From Murimonas intestini (GTDB lineage Bacteria; Bacillota; Clostridia; Lachnospirales; Lachnospiraceae): 64,000 nucleotides of DNA. The notes beneath the pieces were generated by a model. It worked only from the letters and a program-made list of their open reading frames with translations, did no database searches and was not told the origin of the DNA. Shown here one piece after another: positions 54,545 through 63,237 of this stretch (its first letter is position 1; the number at the start of each line of letters is the position of its first letter). The stretch covers positions 186,001-250,000 of the forward strand of contig QGGY01000004.1 in the NCBI GenBank assembly GCA_003148945.1, read 5' to 3'. Position numbers and translations under genes: made by a program.

Positions 54545-55669
54545 ATGAGAGAAGAGATAAAGAAAAGCTGGAGAGGATATTTCATTCCTGTTTTCTGCCT
54601 GGGCTGCCTGCTGTTAAACTGCTATCTGCTTCTGGGCAGATGGGAATACAGAGATGACATACAGAAGATCAATAGAATGGCTTCAGAAACAGGAACCAGA
54701 ATAACCAATAGTATCATACAGGATTATGAAAAGTTCTGGACTGAGAAAATGAACACATCCGGCATGAAATGGGAAGAGTTAGAAGGATTTATCCGGATGG
54801 CACCCGGATTATTTGAAAATGTCAGCCTGGAGGATATGGCCTATTCTTATATATCAGACAATCATCTGTCAGGAGAAGCTGCCGAATACGCTGTATCACT
54901 GTATCATGGACTGGAAGGGCGGAAGCAGGAGATCAGCGCAAATGAAGCAGGTACGCTCTTCCTGCCCGCAAGTATGTCTTATTTTTCCTATCTGTCTGTA
55001 TATATCCTCTTTATTACTGCAATAGAAACGATTGCAGGCTGCGTGCTTATAACTGTAAGAAATACTCACTTTGAAATAAACAACAGGACGGAAGCAGTCA
55101 TTTATACAACGTCAAAAGGCAGGCGGACTATTACAGATAAACTAACATGCAGTATCCTGGATGGCATCTTTATCTCAGCTATCCTTTATGGCATAACATT
55201 CATTTTATTAACTGCAGTTTATCCAGTCAATAATCTCTTGACTGCGCCTGTCAGCTCAGGCATGAATGAACTCGGCGGCTCGCCTTGCATCAGCAGCTGG
55301 CCTATTTCTATAGGCGGATACTTTCTGTTAAATTTTATAACTGCATCAGGGCTGGGGATTGTTTTTGTATTGCTTGCCTTTACGTTATCTGCAGTGATCA
55401 GGAATTCTTTTCTGGCTGTGCTTCTGGTCCTGGCCGGTACTTCCATTATACGGATTGCCGGAATGAATATGCCTTTATCTGTCATGTCATACTTTTATGA
55501 AAAATATAATCCTGTGGACTGTCTTCTGCAGGCCGGAAAATGGTTTATCAGCTGCTCCTCCTCGGTTTCACTTCCATTTTATGAATCGGGTACAATTATA
55601 TTATGGAGCATGATCCTTGGAAGTGCCTGTATGATTATGATCCGGCGGTTTAACCGGCAAGAATTATAG
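54545..55669 (+). CDS. ABC-2-like membrane subunit 1
   Basis: 374 aa. One N-terminal TM (FIPVFCLGCLLLNCYLLLG), an extracellular domain of about 115 residues, then five or six TM helices from about residue 145. Cytosolic loop between TMs carries TTSKGRRTITDKLTCSIL, resembling the coupling loop of ABC-2 permeases (compare the next protein). The gene follows the ATPase by three bases. Specificity unknown. Confidence 0.75.
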   Translation: MREEIKKSWRGYFIPVFCLGCLLLNCYLLLGRWEYRDDIQKINRMASETGTRITNSIIQDYEKFWTEKMNTSGMKWEELEGFIRMAPGLFENVSLEDMAYSYISDNHLSGEAAEYAVSLYHGLEGRKQEISANEAGTLFLPASMSYFSYLSVYILFITAIETIAGCVLITVRNTHFEINNRTEAVIYTTSKGRRTITDKLTCSILDGIFISAILYGITFILLTAVYPVNNLLTAPVSSGMNELGGSPCISSWPISIGGYFLLNFITASGLGIVFVLLAFTLSAVIRNSFLAVLLVLAGTSIIRIAGMNMPLSVMSYFYEKYNPVDCLLQAGKWFISCSSSVSLPFYESGTIILWSMILGSACMIMIRRFNRQEL

Positions 55670-55683
55670 AAAGGGGTGTCAGA

Positions 55684-56829
55684 ATGTTAAAATCGGAAAT
55701 GCGAAAGCTCCTGAGCCTTCCCAGGCTGCTTATACTGATAATAGCTTTTGTTATATTTTATATGTTGTTCTTCAGGCCAAACCTGGATATTGCAAAACAG
55801 GATACAAGTTTATCAATACAGTATGAGATATCTGAGGATCTTATTGAAAAATATGGAACTGAATTAGATTTCTCAGAATATGAAGATTTATGTGCAAATA
55901 TCCCGCAGAGACCAGAGAGTGAAATTGACAGATGGATCCGTAAACATGAGGAATACACAGAGTTAGGCATCACTACTTTTGAGGACCTGGAAAAAGCACT
56001 GGAAAGTCTTCCTACTGAAACGGCCGCAATTCTGTCTGGTAACTTAAATATCGCTTTCTCACAGGATGAACAAGCTGATATACGGCATGAACTGTTAAAA
56101 ATCCAATATCTGGAATCAATCGCAGAGGAATACAGCACCCGGCAGACAATAAATGGCTCCATCGGCAGTGGACAGCTCTCCTCACGTACTCTAACTGAAA
56201 TGGAACTGCAGAGTCTTATGCCCGATTACCCCGTTACATACTTTCTGCGTTTAGTCTCAGACTACTTTCTTTTCATGGTCTTCAGCTTGATCATGTTAAT
56301 TGTACCCTACTCTGTAAAGGATAATATGAATAATATGAAGCCGCTCCTCTATACAACAAAAAGAGGACGCCATTTATATAAACTGAAAAGAAATGCCGTC
56401 CTTTTGGGATGCCTTATTATTATCACTGCAGAGATCGCTGTTCTATTTCAGTTTACATGGAGAAATAATTTCTGGTTCTGCAAGGACTGCTATATAACTG
56501 GCTTTTATAGTTCATTTATAAGCGCTTTCCCGGTTACGTTCGGTAATTATATGATGATATGTGCCGGAACTCTTCTGATTCTGTGCATACTGCTGGCAGG
56601 GATTATCTTCGTCCTGGCCGAGATTAGCGGAAATTATGTGGCTGCCTTAGCCTGGCAGCTGCCAGTCATAATATGCACATTTATTTTCTCCATTAAATTC
56701 GCAGTACATTTTTTTGACATATCACAGGGATTTTCCGTACCATTACTGCTTTTATTTACTTCTGCTGCAAGTGCCGGAACCTTGTACTTCTACAGACACC
56801 GTGAATTATTCAGGACCGGGCTGTTTTAA
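55684..56829 (+). CDS. ABC-2-like membrane subunit 2
   Basis: 381 aa with the same plan as the previous product: TM1 about 13-31, acidic extracellular domain to about 180, then about five TMs. The loop LLYTTKRGRHLYKLKRNAVL parallels YTTSKGRRTITDKL in subunit 1, suggesting the two form a heterodimer on one ATPase. AGAAAGGGGTGTCAGA precedes the ATG. Last gene of the ECF operon. Confidence 0.75.
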   Translation: MLKSEMRKLLSLPRLLILIIAFVIFYMLFFRPNLDIAKQDTSLSIQYEISEDLIEKYGTELDFSEYEDLCANIPQRPESEIDRWIRKHEEYTELGITTFEDLEKALESLPTETAAILSGNLNIAFSQDEQADIRHELLKIQYLESIAEEYSTRQTINGSIGSGQLSSRTLTEMELQSLMPDYPVTYFLRLVSDYFLFMVFSLIMLIVPYSVKDNMNNMKPLLYTTKRGRHLYKLKRNAVLLGCLIIITAEIAVLFQFTWRNNFWFCKDCYITGFYSSFISAFPVTFGNYMMICAGTLLILCILLAGIIFVLAEISGNYVAALAWQLPVIICTFIFSIKFAVHFFDISQGFSVPLLLLFTSAASAGTLYFYRHRELFRTGLF

Positions 56830-56945
56830 GGTTACTATTCACACGTCACCATCCCGCGAGGTGTTTTCATGCACGTTTTGCGCGAAAATTCCTAGGGCTG
56901 CAGCGCGAAACAGCGTTTTTGCCGTTTCTGTGCATCGCGGAGCGT

Positions 56946-56972
56946 GTTACTGGTCACTCCGTGACCAGTAAC
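56946..56972. terminator. Palindromic hairpin between the convergent ECF and YesL operons
   Basis: GTTACTGGTCAC (56946-56957) / GTGACCAGTAAC (56961-56972) is a perfect 12-bp stem with TCC loop, followed by GTTTTAAG on the plus strand. Its left part encodes the last codons of the YesL-like protein. The half-site GTTACTGGTCACGGA recurs at 7640-7654. Confidence 0.5.
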
Positions 56973-57628
56973 GTTTTAAGCCCGGCCTTCTCAAAAACAT
57001 GCAGATAGATATGTGACATCATATAGGCAGTACCTGACACTCCAACTACCAGCAGCACCGGGATTGTAAATGCCGGGTATCTCACTGCCATCAAAAGAAT
57101 TACTCCTTCCCCGGCCAGCAGCACTGCAGACCACGGAAGGTTTGCAACTGCCAGAAGAGCTGCCAGCCTGAGTGCATTTGTTTCTATTCCTTTTCTGGTC
57201 ATCAGGGGAACAATATACAAAAATACGAGCATTAACAATATCTCACACACCATGATTCCCACCACAAGAGCTTCCCTTCCGCCCTCCGAAATATATTGGC
57301 CGTATACAAATGCTGCTGCCAGCACTGTCTGGCAGGTGAGAAAGGCCATCCACCCCACCGTAGCTCTCTTCATATTATCCAGATATGCCCTGATGAATGT
57401 ACGCACCACATAGGATTCCCTGTTTTCTGCCATTTCCATAGTAACCTTATAGAGCGCCGCCGTGGACGCTCCGATGGTAATTATTGGAATGGAGCAGAGA
57501 ATCCAGAGCAGGTTCAGGATCATCAGATCTGCCAGCTTTGACATAAACCTGAAAAATTTACCGTCTATTGCAAACCAAAGACCCCGCGGCTCATTGCTCG
57601 CGGAAATAAACGTTCCATACCGCTTCAT
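56954..57628 (-). CDS. YesL-like (DUF624) membrane protein
   Basis: 224 aa. N-terminal half has the DUF624 pattern: GKFFRFMSKLADLMILNLLW, IPIITIGASTAALYKVTMEM and a downstream AYLDNMKRAT loop. About five TM helices. YesL proteins are found in glycan-utilisation operons but their function is unclear. It overlaps the cupin stop codon by four bases and is last in the operon. Confidence 0.88.
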   Translation of the reverse strand: MKRYGTFISASNEPRGLWFAIDGKFFRFMSKLADLMILNLLWILCSIPIITIGASTAALYKVTMEMAENRESYVVRTFIRAYLDNMKRATVGWMAFLTCQTVLAAAFVYGQYISEGGREALVVGIMVCEILLMLVFLYIVPLMTRKGIETNALRLAALLAVANLPWSAVLLAGEGVILLMAVRYPAFTIPVLLVVGVSGTAYMMSHIYLHVFEKAGLKTLLVTE

Positions 57629-58845
57629 GCTCCCTCCTCCGCCGGAAGTTCCGGGTTTTCTGAGAAGTGTTTCAGGATCACAAGGTTATCGCAGTCTGAG
57701 CTGTTTGTTATCCTTATGCCCTCCCTTGCTGCCCTCTCTGTCACAAAAAACTCATCATTTGTCAGCTGCCCATATCTTATCTGGGCCGGTGACTCCATAT
57801 CAAACTCTCCGAATCTGCCCTTCCCCTGGATACAGATAGTTCCATAGGCCGCAGCGTCCCTGACTGTCACGCTTCTGCCCGGGTACACCATCAGGCGCTT
57901 TGCACAGACTACATCCGACTTGTAGCAGATCCACTCTTCCCTGTATCCTTCATCTTCCATCTCCTCAACAGGGCGCACCAGCTTCGGCGCCATAAAACGG
58001 TTCTTATGGAAATCCGGGTCCACGTTCATATCCCAGTCTATTACTTCCAGCAGGTATTCATAATTTCCCTTCTCCTCCTCCGGACAGTTTTTCCAGAGCA
58101 GATCTTCCTCCAATACCTGTCCATTCATCAGGACAGACTGATACATGGCATAGACGTCTGAAGCAAACTGCGGCTCGTAAGTGCAGAGGCTGCCCGGCGC
58201 ATGCATGACTCCCGGCAGCACATCATATCCCGTGTCCAGAACGAGCTTATACGCCCTTGACAGATCCAGCAGCTTATTATCACCCTTTGTAAAATTCTTC
58301 AGAGCATCTAACACCTGCTCCTTTGATGTCTCCGGGTTGAAACCGAAGAATGTAAACGGAAACTCCCCTCCATGATTATTCAGCTGTGACGGATAAAAAT
58401 ACATCTCCGGCTTACCCGCTGCCCCTACTCTTTTTGCATGCTCATCCCTGTGATGGATGTGGTGGGGCAGAGGGCCGGCATTGTCAAAGAATTTAGAGAA
58501 CATAGGCCAGCGTCCGTATTTCTTATATAAATGTTCCCCTATGATTTCCGCCCCCAAAAGCTCTACCGCATCCCTCAGCAGGATGCGCTTCTTTCCATCT
58601 GCCACAATATAGCTCAGCCCCTCATCCTCTGCTGTTTTTGGCCCGTTCTCTGCCCAGGTTGCCGAAGAAAACCACCGCTCATCGATCCCGCCCCTGTCGG
58701 CGCCCAGCGCATAATAATCATCCGGATGCAGTTTTATGCGTTTTCCCGGCCTGCAAAAAGACCTGGATACCCATACAGGCGCCAGCCTCAGCACCCCTTT
58801 TCCCTGCTCCAGGGCCTTTTCGGCCCATGTCATTTTATCTGTCAT
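57625..58845 (-). CDS. Phosphomannose isomerase-like cupin protein
   Basis: 406 aa, start at 58845 (MTDKMTWAEKALEQGKG) after GGAGGGATAAAGTT. Metal-binding cupin motif about residues 125-170: GPLPHHIHHRDEHA and KPEMYFYP, then a distal GVMHAPGS strand; similar to class I mannose-6-phosphate isomerases but with a large insertion. A sugar isomerase role in this operon (possibly for the sugar released by the hydrolase) is inferred; the exact substrate is unknown. Confidence 0.7.
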   Translation of the reverse strand: MTDKMTWAEKALEQGKGVLRLAPVWVSRSFCRPGKRIKLHPDDYYALGADRGGIDERWFSSATWAENGPKTAEDEGLSYIVADGKKRILLRDAVELLGAEIIGEHLYKKYGRWPMFSKFFDNAGPLPHHIHHRDEHAKRVGAAGKPEMYFYPSQLNNHGGEFPFTFFGFNPETSKEQVLDALKNFTKGDNKLLDLSRAYKLVLDTGYDVLPGVMHAPGSLCTYEPQFASDVYAMYQSVLMNGQVLEEDLLWKNCPEEEKGNYEYLLEVIDWDMNVDPDFHKNRFMAPKLVRPVEEMEDEGYREEWICYKSDVVCAKRLMVYPGRSVTVRDAAAYGTICIQGKGRFGEFDMESPAQIRYGQLTNDEFFVTERAAREGIRITNSSDCDNLVILKHFSENPELPAEEGA

Positions 58846-58877
58846 AACTTTATCCCTCCTGATCATATGTCCATATT

Positions 58878-58911
58878 TTGTAACTATTCAGCAGGGCTGT
58901 GCATTTACTGC
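58878..58911 (+). repeat. GTAACTATTCAGCAGG repeat copy
   Basis: GTAACTATTCAGCAGG followed by CTGTGCATTTACTGC matches the minus-strand element at 3110-3158 and the tandem array at 28.1-28.4 kb. It lies between the cupin and GH151-like genes. Confidence 0.6.
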
Positions 58912-61047
58912 TCAGTCCTTCCACTTCGCCAGAACCATGGCATATATTGAAAATGGCTCCAGAGACACACTGGCTATTCCGTTCTTCCAGGTAAAAGACA
59001 GCTCCTTTTCATCCGGAAGCAGCCATACCTTTTCCGGCGCTTGCTCTGCACGTATTTCCAGACATATGCCCGGCGTGTCGGGAATGCTGTACCCTTCTCT
59101 TGTCTCAATGACACCCAGCAGAGCTTCTTTCTTTTCCTCATCCCTGAACATTACGCATTCCACAGTCTCCGGCGCATCCGCCCTAAAACAGAACTCACCG
59201 CCGGCCAGCATTTTTATAATATTAGTAAAAACAGCTCCATGCTGGCTGCGCCCGGCCCTCTCTATGGGCAGGGCCGAGTAGACTGCCCGTCCCTTACCGT
59301 ATCCCGCCAGGATCATTCCCGGCTCCTCTGTGGGGATTCCCGGCGGATTGGCATGGATAGTGGCAAATTTATAAGCAGGTCCGTTTACATCCACATACTC
59401 CTCCTCATGGATATCTGCAGGAAACATAGACCACCTGATCCCGGGTAGTGTATATGGGAATGTGAGATTTGCCAGCACTTTTCCTCTGAAGCCTTCCTTT
59501 AATTTAACGGCAGGCTCAAACATTACCAGGGGATATTTTTTTGTGAAATATCCTTCCATCACATTATCCTCCCCCTCCTCCGGGGCCAGGTAGGTCATCC
59601 TTCCATCTGTATATCCATCAGCCTCAGCGCCAAAGATCTCCTTTAAAAGCCTGGGATGGCACTGTCCGCTCAGATACAGGCTGCCGCCTCCCCTTACATA
59701 GTCAAGGATCAGCTCTGCTTCTTCTCCACTCATACCAGGGGCATCCGGTACCGCCAGAACCCTGTGCCCAAACATTTCCTGCCGTTTCCAGTTATTTATG
59801 ATCCCATACGGGATATGAGCTGCCGCCAGGATATTCGCCGCACCCATCAGGGCATCATAATGGGGCATGCCGCCGCCGCTGCCGGTATCTCTGTCAAGCC
59901 TGTGGTCCATCACATGAATCCCATTGGCATTTGGGTCAAATTTTCCGTTCAGATTGAAGTACAGGCTCACATCATAAGCCTGCACTCCCCTGTTGAGATA
60001 GGGCTCATACTTTTTGGCCTCCCCGTAGATCTCCCCCATGAGGGAGTACACTCTCTTATCCACTGTCCCCGCCGGATCAATGGCATCGATGAGCAGGCTG
60101 GCCCCGTGGTGGATGTATGTCATTCCAACGCACTGACGCAGCTGGTCTTTTGTCTTTGTGGAAGTATGCTCCGCCAGAGTAGGATAACATCTTGACGTCA
60201 TATACTGGAAGGGCTGGTTCTGGGTCAGGTTATACCAGGCTTTGCAGGCGAAGGACTGCTGCCTGAGCCCTCCGTACAGATCCGTGCCGATATAATCGCT
60301 GGCCAGAGATACATTCTCATTGTTCCCAAACCTCCAAAAGGCGATAGAATTGCCATACTGGTGCTCCACTGTGGCATCAGGCCTGTATTTATGTACTTCG
60401 TCCGTACACAGACGGGCAAATTCATAGATCCACTGGTGCCTTTCACGATCAAACTCTGTCCAGCGCTCATCCCGCCAGTCCACAGTCTGCGGCATATCTC
60501 CCTCATTTTTTTCGGCCCAGCGCTTTTTGCAGGAATCACAGTAGCATACCTCCGGCCAGAATGTCATATCAAAGAACACGCCTTCAAAATCAAAATATTC
60601 ACAGAACTCTTTTATCTGAGCCTTTACGAAATCTCTGTACCCTTTACTGTTTGGGCAGCAGAGCCCATACCTGCCGCCGTGGTCCCTGGAACCCTGGCCG
60701 TAAGCATCCCGCATCCTCCACTCGGGATGCCTGTCATATTCCCTGTTATTAAATATAATGCTGTAATAGACCACAACGCTCATTCCGTCCTGATGGCAGA
60801 GATCTATCAGGTGCCTGATCTGATCTTCTTTTCCTGTAAAAGCCCTGTGCATCACTCCCGTCTTAGTAGGCCAATAGCACAGTCCCACGTGAGACTGGAT
60901 ATAGATCATAGGTGCGCTCACCTGCGCCCTCTTCAGCATTCTGAAATATTCCTCCGGGTCAAACTCCGCCATAAACGAATCATCCCAGTCCTCAATGTGC
61001 ATATCCAGCAGTGTCCTTCTGTACCTGCTCTCATACCATTTCCCCAT
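58912..61047 (-). CDS. GH151-like glycoside hydrolase (candidate alpha-L-fucosidase)
   Basis: 711 aa, start at 61047 (MGKWYESRYRRTLLDMHIED) after GGAGGAGCAG. The N-terminal barrel matches what I recall of GH151: NSHVGxCYWPT-like SHVGLCYWPTKTG, VVVYYSIIFNN, GVFFDMTFWPEVCYCDSC and EHQYGNSIA. The C-terminal part resembles the beta-galactosidase trimerisation domain (GGGSLYLSGQCHPRLLKE). No signal peptide. GH151 enzymes are fucosidases or relatives; the family call is probable rather than certain. Confidence 0.72.
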   Translation of the reverse strand: MGKWYESRYRRTLLDMHIEDWDDSFMAEFDPEEYFRMLKRAQVSAPMIYIQSHVGLCYWPTKTGVMHRAFTGKEDQIRHLIDLCHQDGMSVVVYYSIIFNNREYDRHPEWRMRDAYGQGSRDHGGRYGLCCPNSKGYRDFVKAQIKEFCEYFDFEGVFFDMTFWPEVCYCDSCKKRWAEKNEGDMPQTVDWRDERWTEFDRERHQWIYEFARLCTDEVHKYRPDATVEHQYGNSIAFWRFGNNENVSLASDYIGTDLYGGLRQQSFACKAWYNLTQNQPFQYMTSRCYPTLAEHTSTKTKDQLRQCVGMTYIHHGASLLIDAIDPAGTVDKRVYSLMGEIYGEAKKYEPYLNRGVQAYDVSLYFNLNGKFDPNANGIHVMDHRLDRDTGSGGGMPHYDALMGAANILAAAHIPYGIINNWKRQEMFGHRVLAVPDAPGMSGEEAELILDYVRGGGSLYLSGQCHPRLLKEIFGAEADGYTDGRMTYLAPEEGEDNVMEGYFTKKYPLVMFEPAVKLKEGFRGKVLANLTFPYTLPGIRWSMFPADIHEEEYVDVNGPAYKFATIHANPPGIPTEEPGMILAGYGKGRAVYSALPIERAGRSQHGAVFTNIIKMLAGGEFCFRADAPETVECVMFRDEEKKEALLGVIETREGYSIPDTPGICLEIRAEQAPEKVWLLPDEKELSFTWKNGIASVSLEPFSIYAMVLAKWKD

Positions 61048-61063
61048 TCTGCTCCTCCTTCTC

Positions 61064-62167
61064 TTAGAACCGGCGGTACTTGACCAGGCCCAGCTTATCC
61101 TTAAGAACCTCCAGGGCATCATACTGCAGCGGCAGCCTCATAGGCAGATCTACCCTGGTGCGCTCTATCGCACTAACATACATCGCTTCTAAAATCTCAT
61201 AACCATGGTACGCCTGACTCAGGCTGCACGGGTGTCCGTCCTTCACTTTGTTCATCCAGTCTGCAAAGTCTTTTGTGTAACGCACCTGTGCATCATACTG
61301 TTCCTTTTGGAAAAAGTCATGGTAGTCACCTTTACGTATATCCGGTGAGGTGAGAGGTGAGAACACTGCATATTTTCCATTGCAGGAAGCCCACGCATAT
61401 CCCTTTGTGCCGTAGACAGTAAGCCTGTCATCGGTCCAGTACGCCGCTTCTGCGGGACCATGGGTAAATCCTGTATTGTGCTCCTCATGCCTGGCTGCAA
61501 AGTAGCCGCACTCCAAAGTCATCCTCACTCCGTTCTCGCATATCATCTGCCCCATTACATAATCCGGGGATGGATGGGAATCGTCCAGGTAAAAGTTTCC
61601 ATGTACATGGCCGGTGACACTTAAAACCCTCTTACCCCCATTTGCCCAGAGCAGATAATCAATGTAATGTGTCCCCAGCTGTGAGGCCTGCGGCTGGCAG
61701 CTGGCCTTCATCTCATGAATCTCTCCCAGCTCACCGCTGTCTATAGCCTCCTTAAGCCTCATAAATGACCTAACATATTTGTGCTGATGGCAGACAATTG
61801 TTTTTATCCCGTTTTCCATACAGAGTTTTCTGATCTTGTCAGCCTCATCCAGAGAAGTTGCCATGGGCTTTTCAAACATCAGTCCTCTCACCTTATATTC
61901 CGCCGCCAGCTCTGCCAACGGCAGCCGGATATGCGGCATTGTCACGAAAGCGAGGATATCCGGCCTTACTTTATCCAGCATCAGCCTGGCATCGGTGTAG
62001 CAGATATCCTTTGAAATGCCGCACTCTTTAACTGCCTTCTCCAGGTTCTCCTCTTTCCTGTCACAGACGCCTGCCACATGAAAATACTCAAGATTTTTCA
62101 GGAAACCATACAGATGTATCCTGCCCCGCTCTCCCATTCCTATAACAGCAACTGTCAATCTTTCCAT
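61064..62167 (-). CDS. Gfo/Idh/MocA-family oxidoreductase
   Basis: 367 aa, start at 62167 (MERLTVAVIGMGERGRIH) after ACGGAGGAAAA. The Rossmann loop VAVIGMGERGR is at residues 6-16; the EKP motif FEKPMATSLDEA carries the conserved lysine; a C-terminal alpha/beta domain follows with GTHYIDYLLWANGG. It should oxidise or epimerise a sugar or cyclitol with NAD(P). It sits between a zinc alcohol dehydrogenase and the hydrolase gene. Confidence 0.92.
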   Translation of the reverse strand: MERLTVAVIGMGERGRIHLYGFLKNLEYFHVAGVCDRKEENLEKAVKECGISKDICYTDARLMLDKVRPDILAFVTMPHIRLPLAELAAEYKVRGLMFEKPMATSLDEADKIRKLCMENGIKTIVCHQHKYVRSFMRLKEAIDSGELGEIHEMKASCQPQASQLGTHYIDYLLWANGGKRVLSVTGHVHGNFYLDDSHPSPDYVMGQMICENGVRMTLECGYFAARHEEHNTGFTHGPAEAAYWTDDRLTVYGTKGYAWASCNGKYAVFSPLTSPDIRKGDYHDFFQKEQYDAQVRYTKDFADWMNKVKDGHPCSLSQAYHGYEILEAMYVSAIERTRVDLPMRLPLQYDALEVLKDKLGLVKYRRF

Positions 62168-63195
62168 TTTTCCTCCGTCCCATGCCCTGTCCGGCATGTC
62201 TGGTCCCTGTACAGCAGGACCTTTCCTGTCTTTCCGCTAAAAAACATGCTGCAGGCATCAGGCGCCTTGTCCAGGTGCATCCTATGGGTCACTGCCGTTT
62301 TCGGGTCAAACCCTCTTTTATATATCTCACATAGTCCGTAAAAGTCATTTCTGGTAAAATAGAATGCTCCCGTCAGAGTTACCTCTTTATGTATAATGTG
62401 ATCCGACGGTATAATTTCCAGCCCTTTATAGTTTTCTCCGCAGAAGACAACAGTCCCTGCAGGCCTGACTATTTCCAGGGCGGTTCTTTCTGCCAGAGGG
62501 CTCCCCGAGCACTCAAACACCACATCAGCTCCCAGCCCGCCAGTCAGCTCTCCCAGACGCTCCCCTGGACATGTATCCGAAAACTGTCCCAGCACTTCAT
62601 CCGCCCCGGCCAGCTCTGCCGCGTAATGGCAGCGGAGCTGGTTTTTTTCCATTACAGCTGCATAATACCCATAGTATTTCAGCAGTGAAATAACGCCCAG
62701 CCCGATAGGCCCCGCTCCAATTACTGCCGCCACCCGGCCAAAGTCAGGCCTGATCTTATTTACCGCCCTGTATGCCACGCCAAGCGTGTCACCCCCCAGC
62801 AGCACGCCTGCCTCAAAGTCCATATAATCAGGCAGAGGGATACAGCATTCCTCCGGAACAGCCGCATACTGGGCATGCCCGCCCTGGCACACGTGGAGCT
62901 CCCTGCAGAATTGGGGCTGGCCGGTCCTGCAGTAATAACAGTCACCGCAGCCTGCCAGTACATTCACTGTCACCCTGTCCCCGGCCTTAAGCCTCCTGCA
63001 GCCGTTCGTCTCTCTCACAATGCCTGCAAACTCATGACCTGACACAAAGCTGCAGCCGTTTTCATAGTCGCTTCTCTCACTCCCGCACAGGGCCGATACA
63101 GCAACCTCCAGCAGGACCTGTCCTTCTTTGGTTTCAGGCACAGGCATCTTGGCAATCCTGGCCTGCCCCCTCCCCAGATATCTCAGCCCTTTCAT
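62155..63195 (-). CDS. Zinc-dependent alcohol/sugar dehydrogenase (MDR family)
   Basis: 346 aa, start at 63195 (MKGLRYLGRGQARIAKM) after GGAGGCGTGGAGAAT. Catalytic zinc ligands: Cys in SALCGSE and GHEFAG; structural zinc cysteines in GCGDCYYCRTGQPQFC; cofactor loop AAVIGAGPIGLGVISLL. Similar to sorbitol/threonine-type dehydrogenases (GADVVFECSGSPLAER). It probably oxidises a polyol or sugar coming from this operon's substrate. Confidence 0.93.
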   Translation of the reverse strand: MKGLRYLGRGQARIAKMPVPETKEGQVLLEVAVSALCGSERSDYENGCSFVSGHEFAGIVRETNGCRRLKAGDRVTVNVLAGCGDCYYCRTGQPQFCRELHVCQGGHAQYAAVPEECCIPLPDYMDFEAGVLLGGDTLGVAYRAVNKIRPDFGRVAAVIGAGPIGLGVISLLKYYGYYAAVMEKNQLRCHYAAELAGADEVLGQFSDTCPGERLGELTGGLGADVVFECSGSPLAERTALEIVRPAGTVVFCGENYKGLEIIPSDHIIHKEVTLTGAFYFTRNDFYGLCEIYKRGFDPKTAVTHRMHLDKAPDACSMFFSGKTGKVLLYRDQTCRTGHGTEEKWKD

Positions 63196-63237
63196 ATTCT
63201 CCACGCCTCCTGTCCTCTCATTACAATCTGGGCGCAC

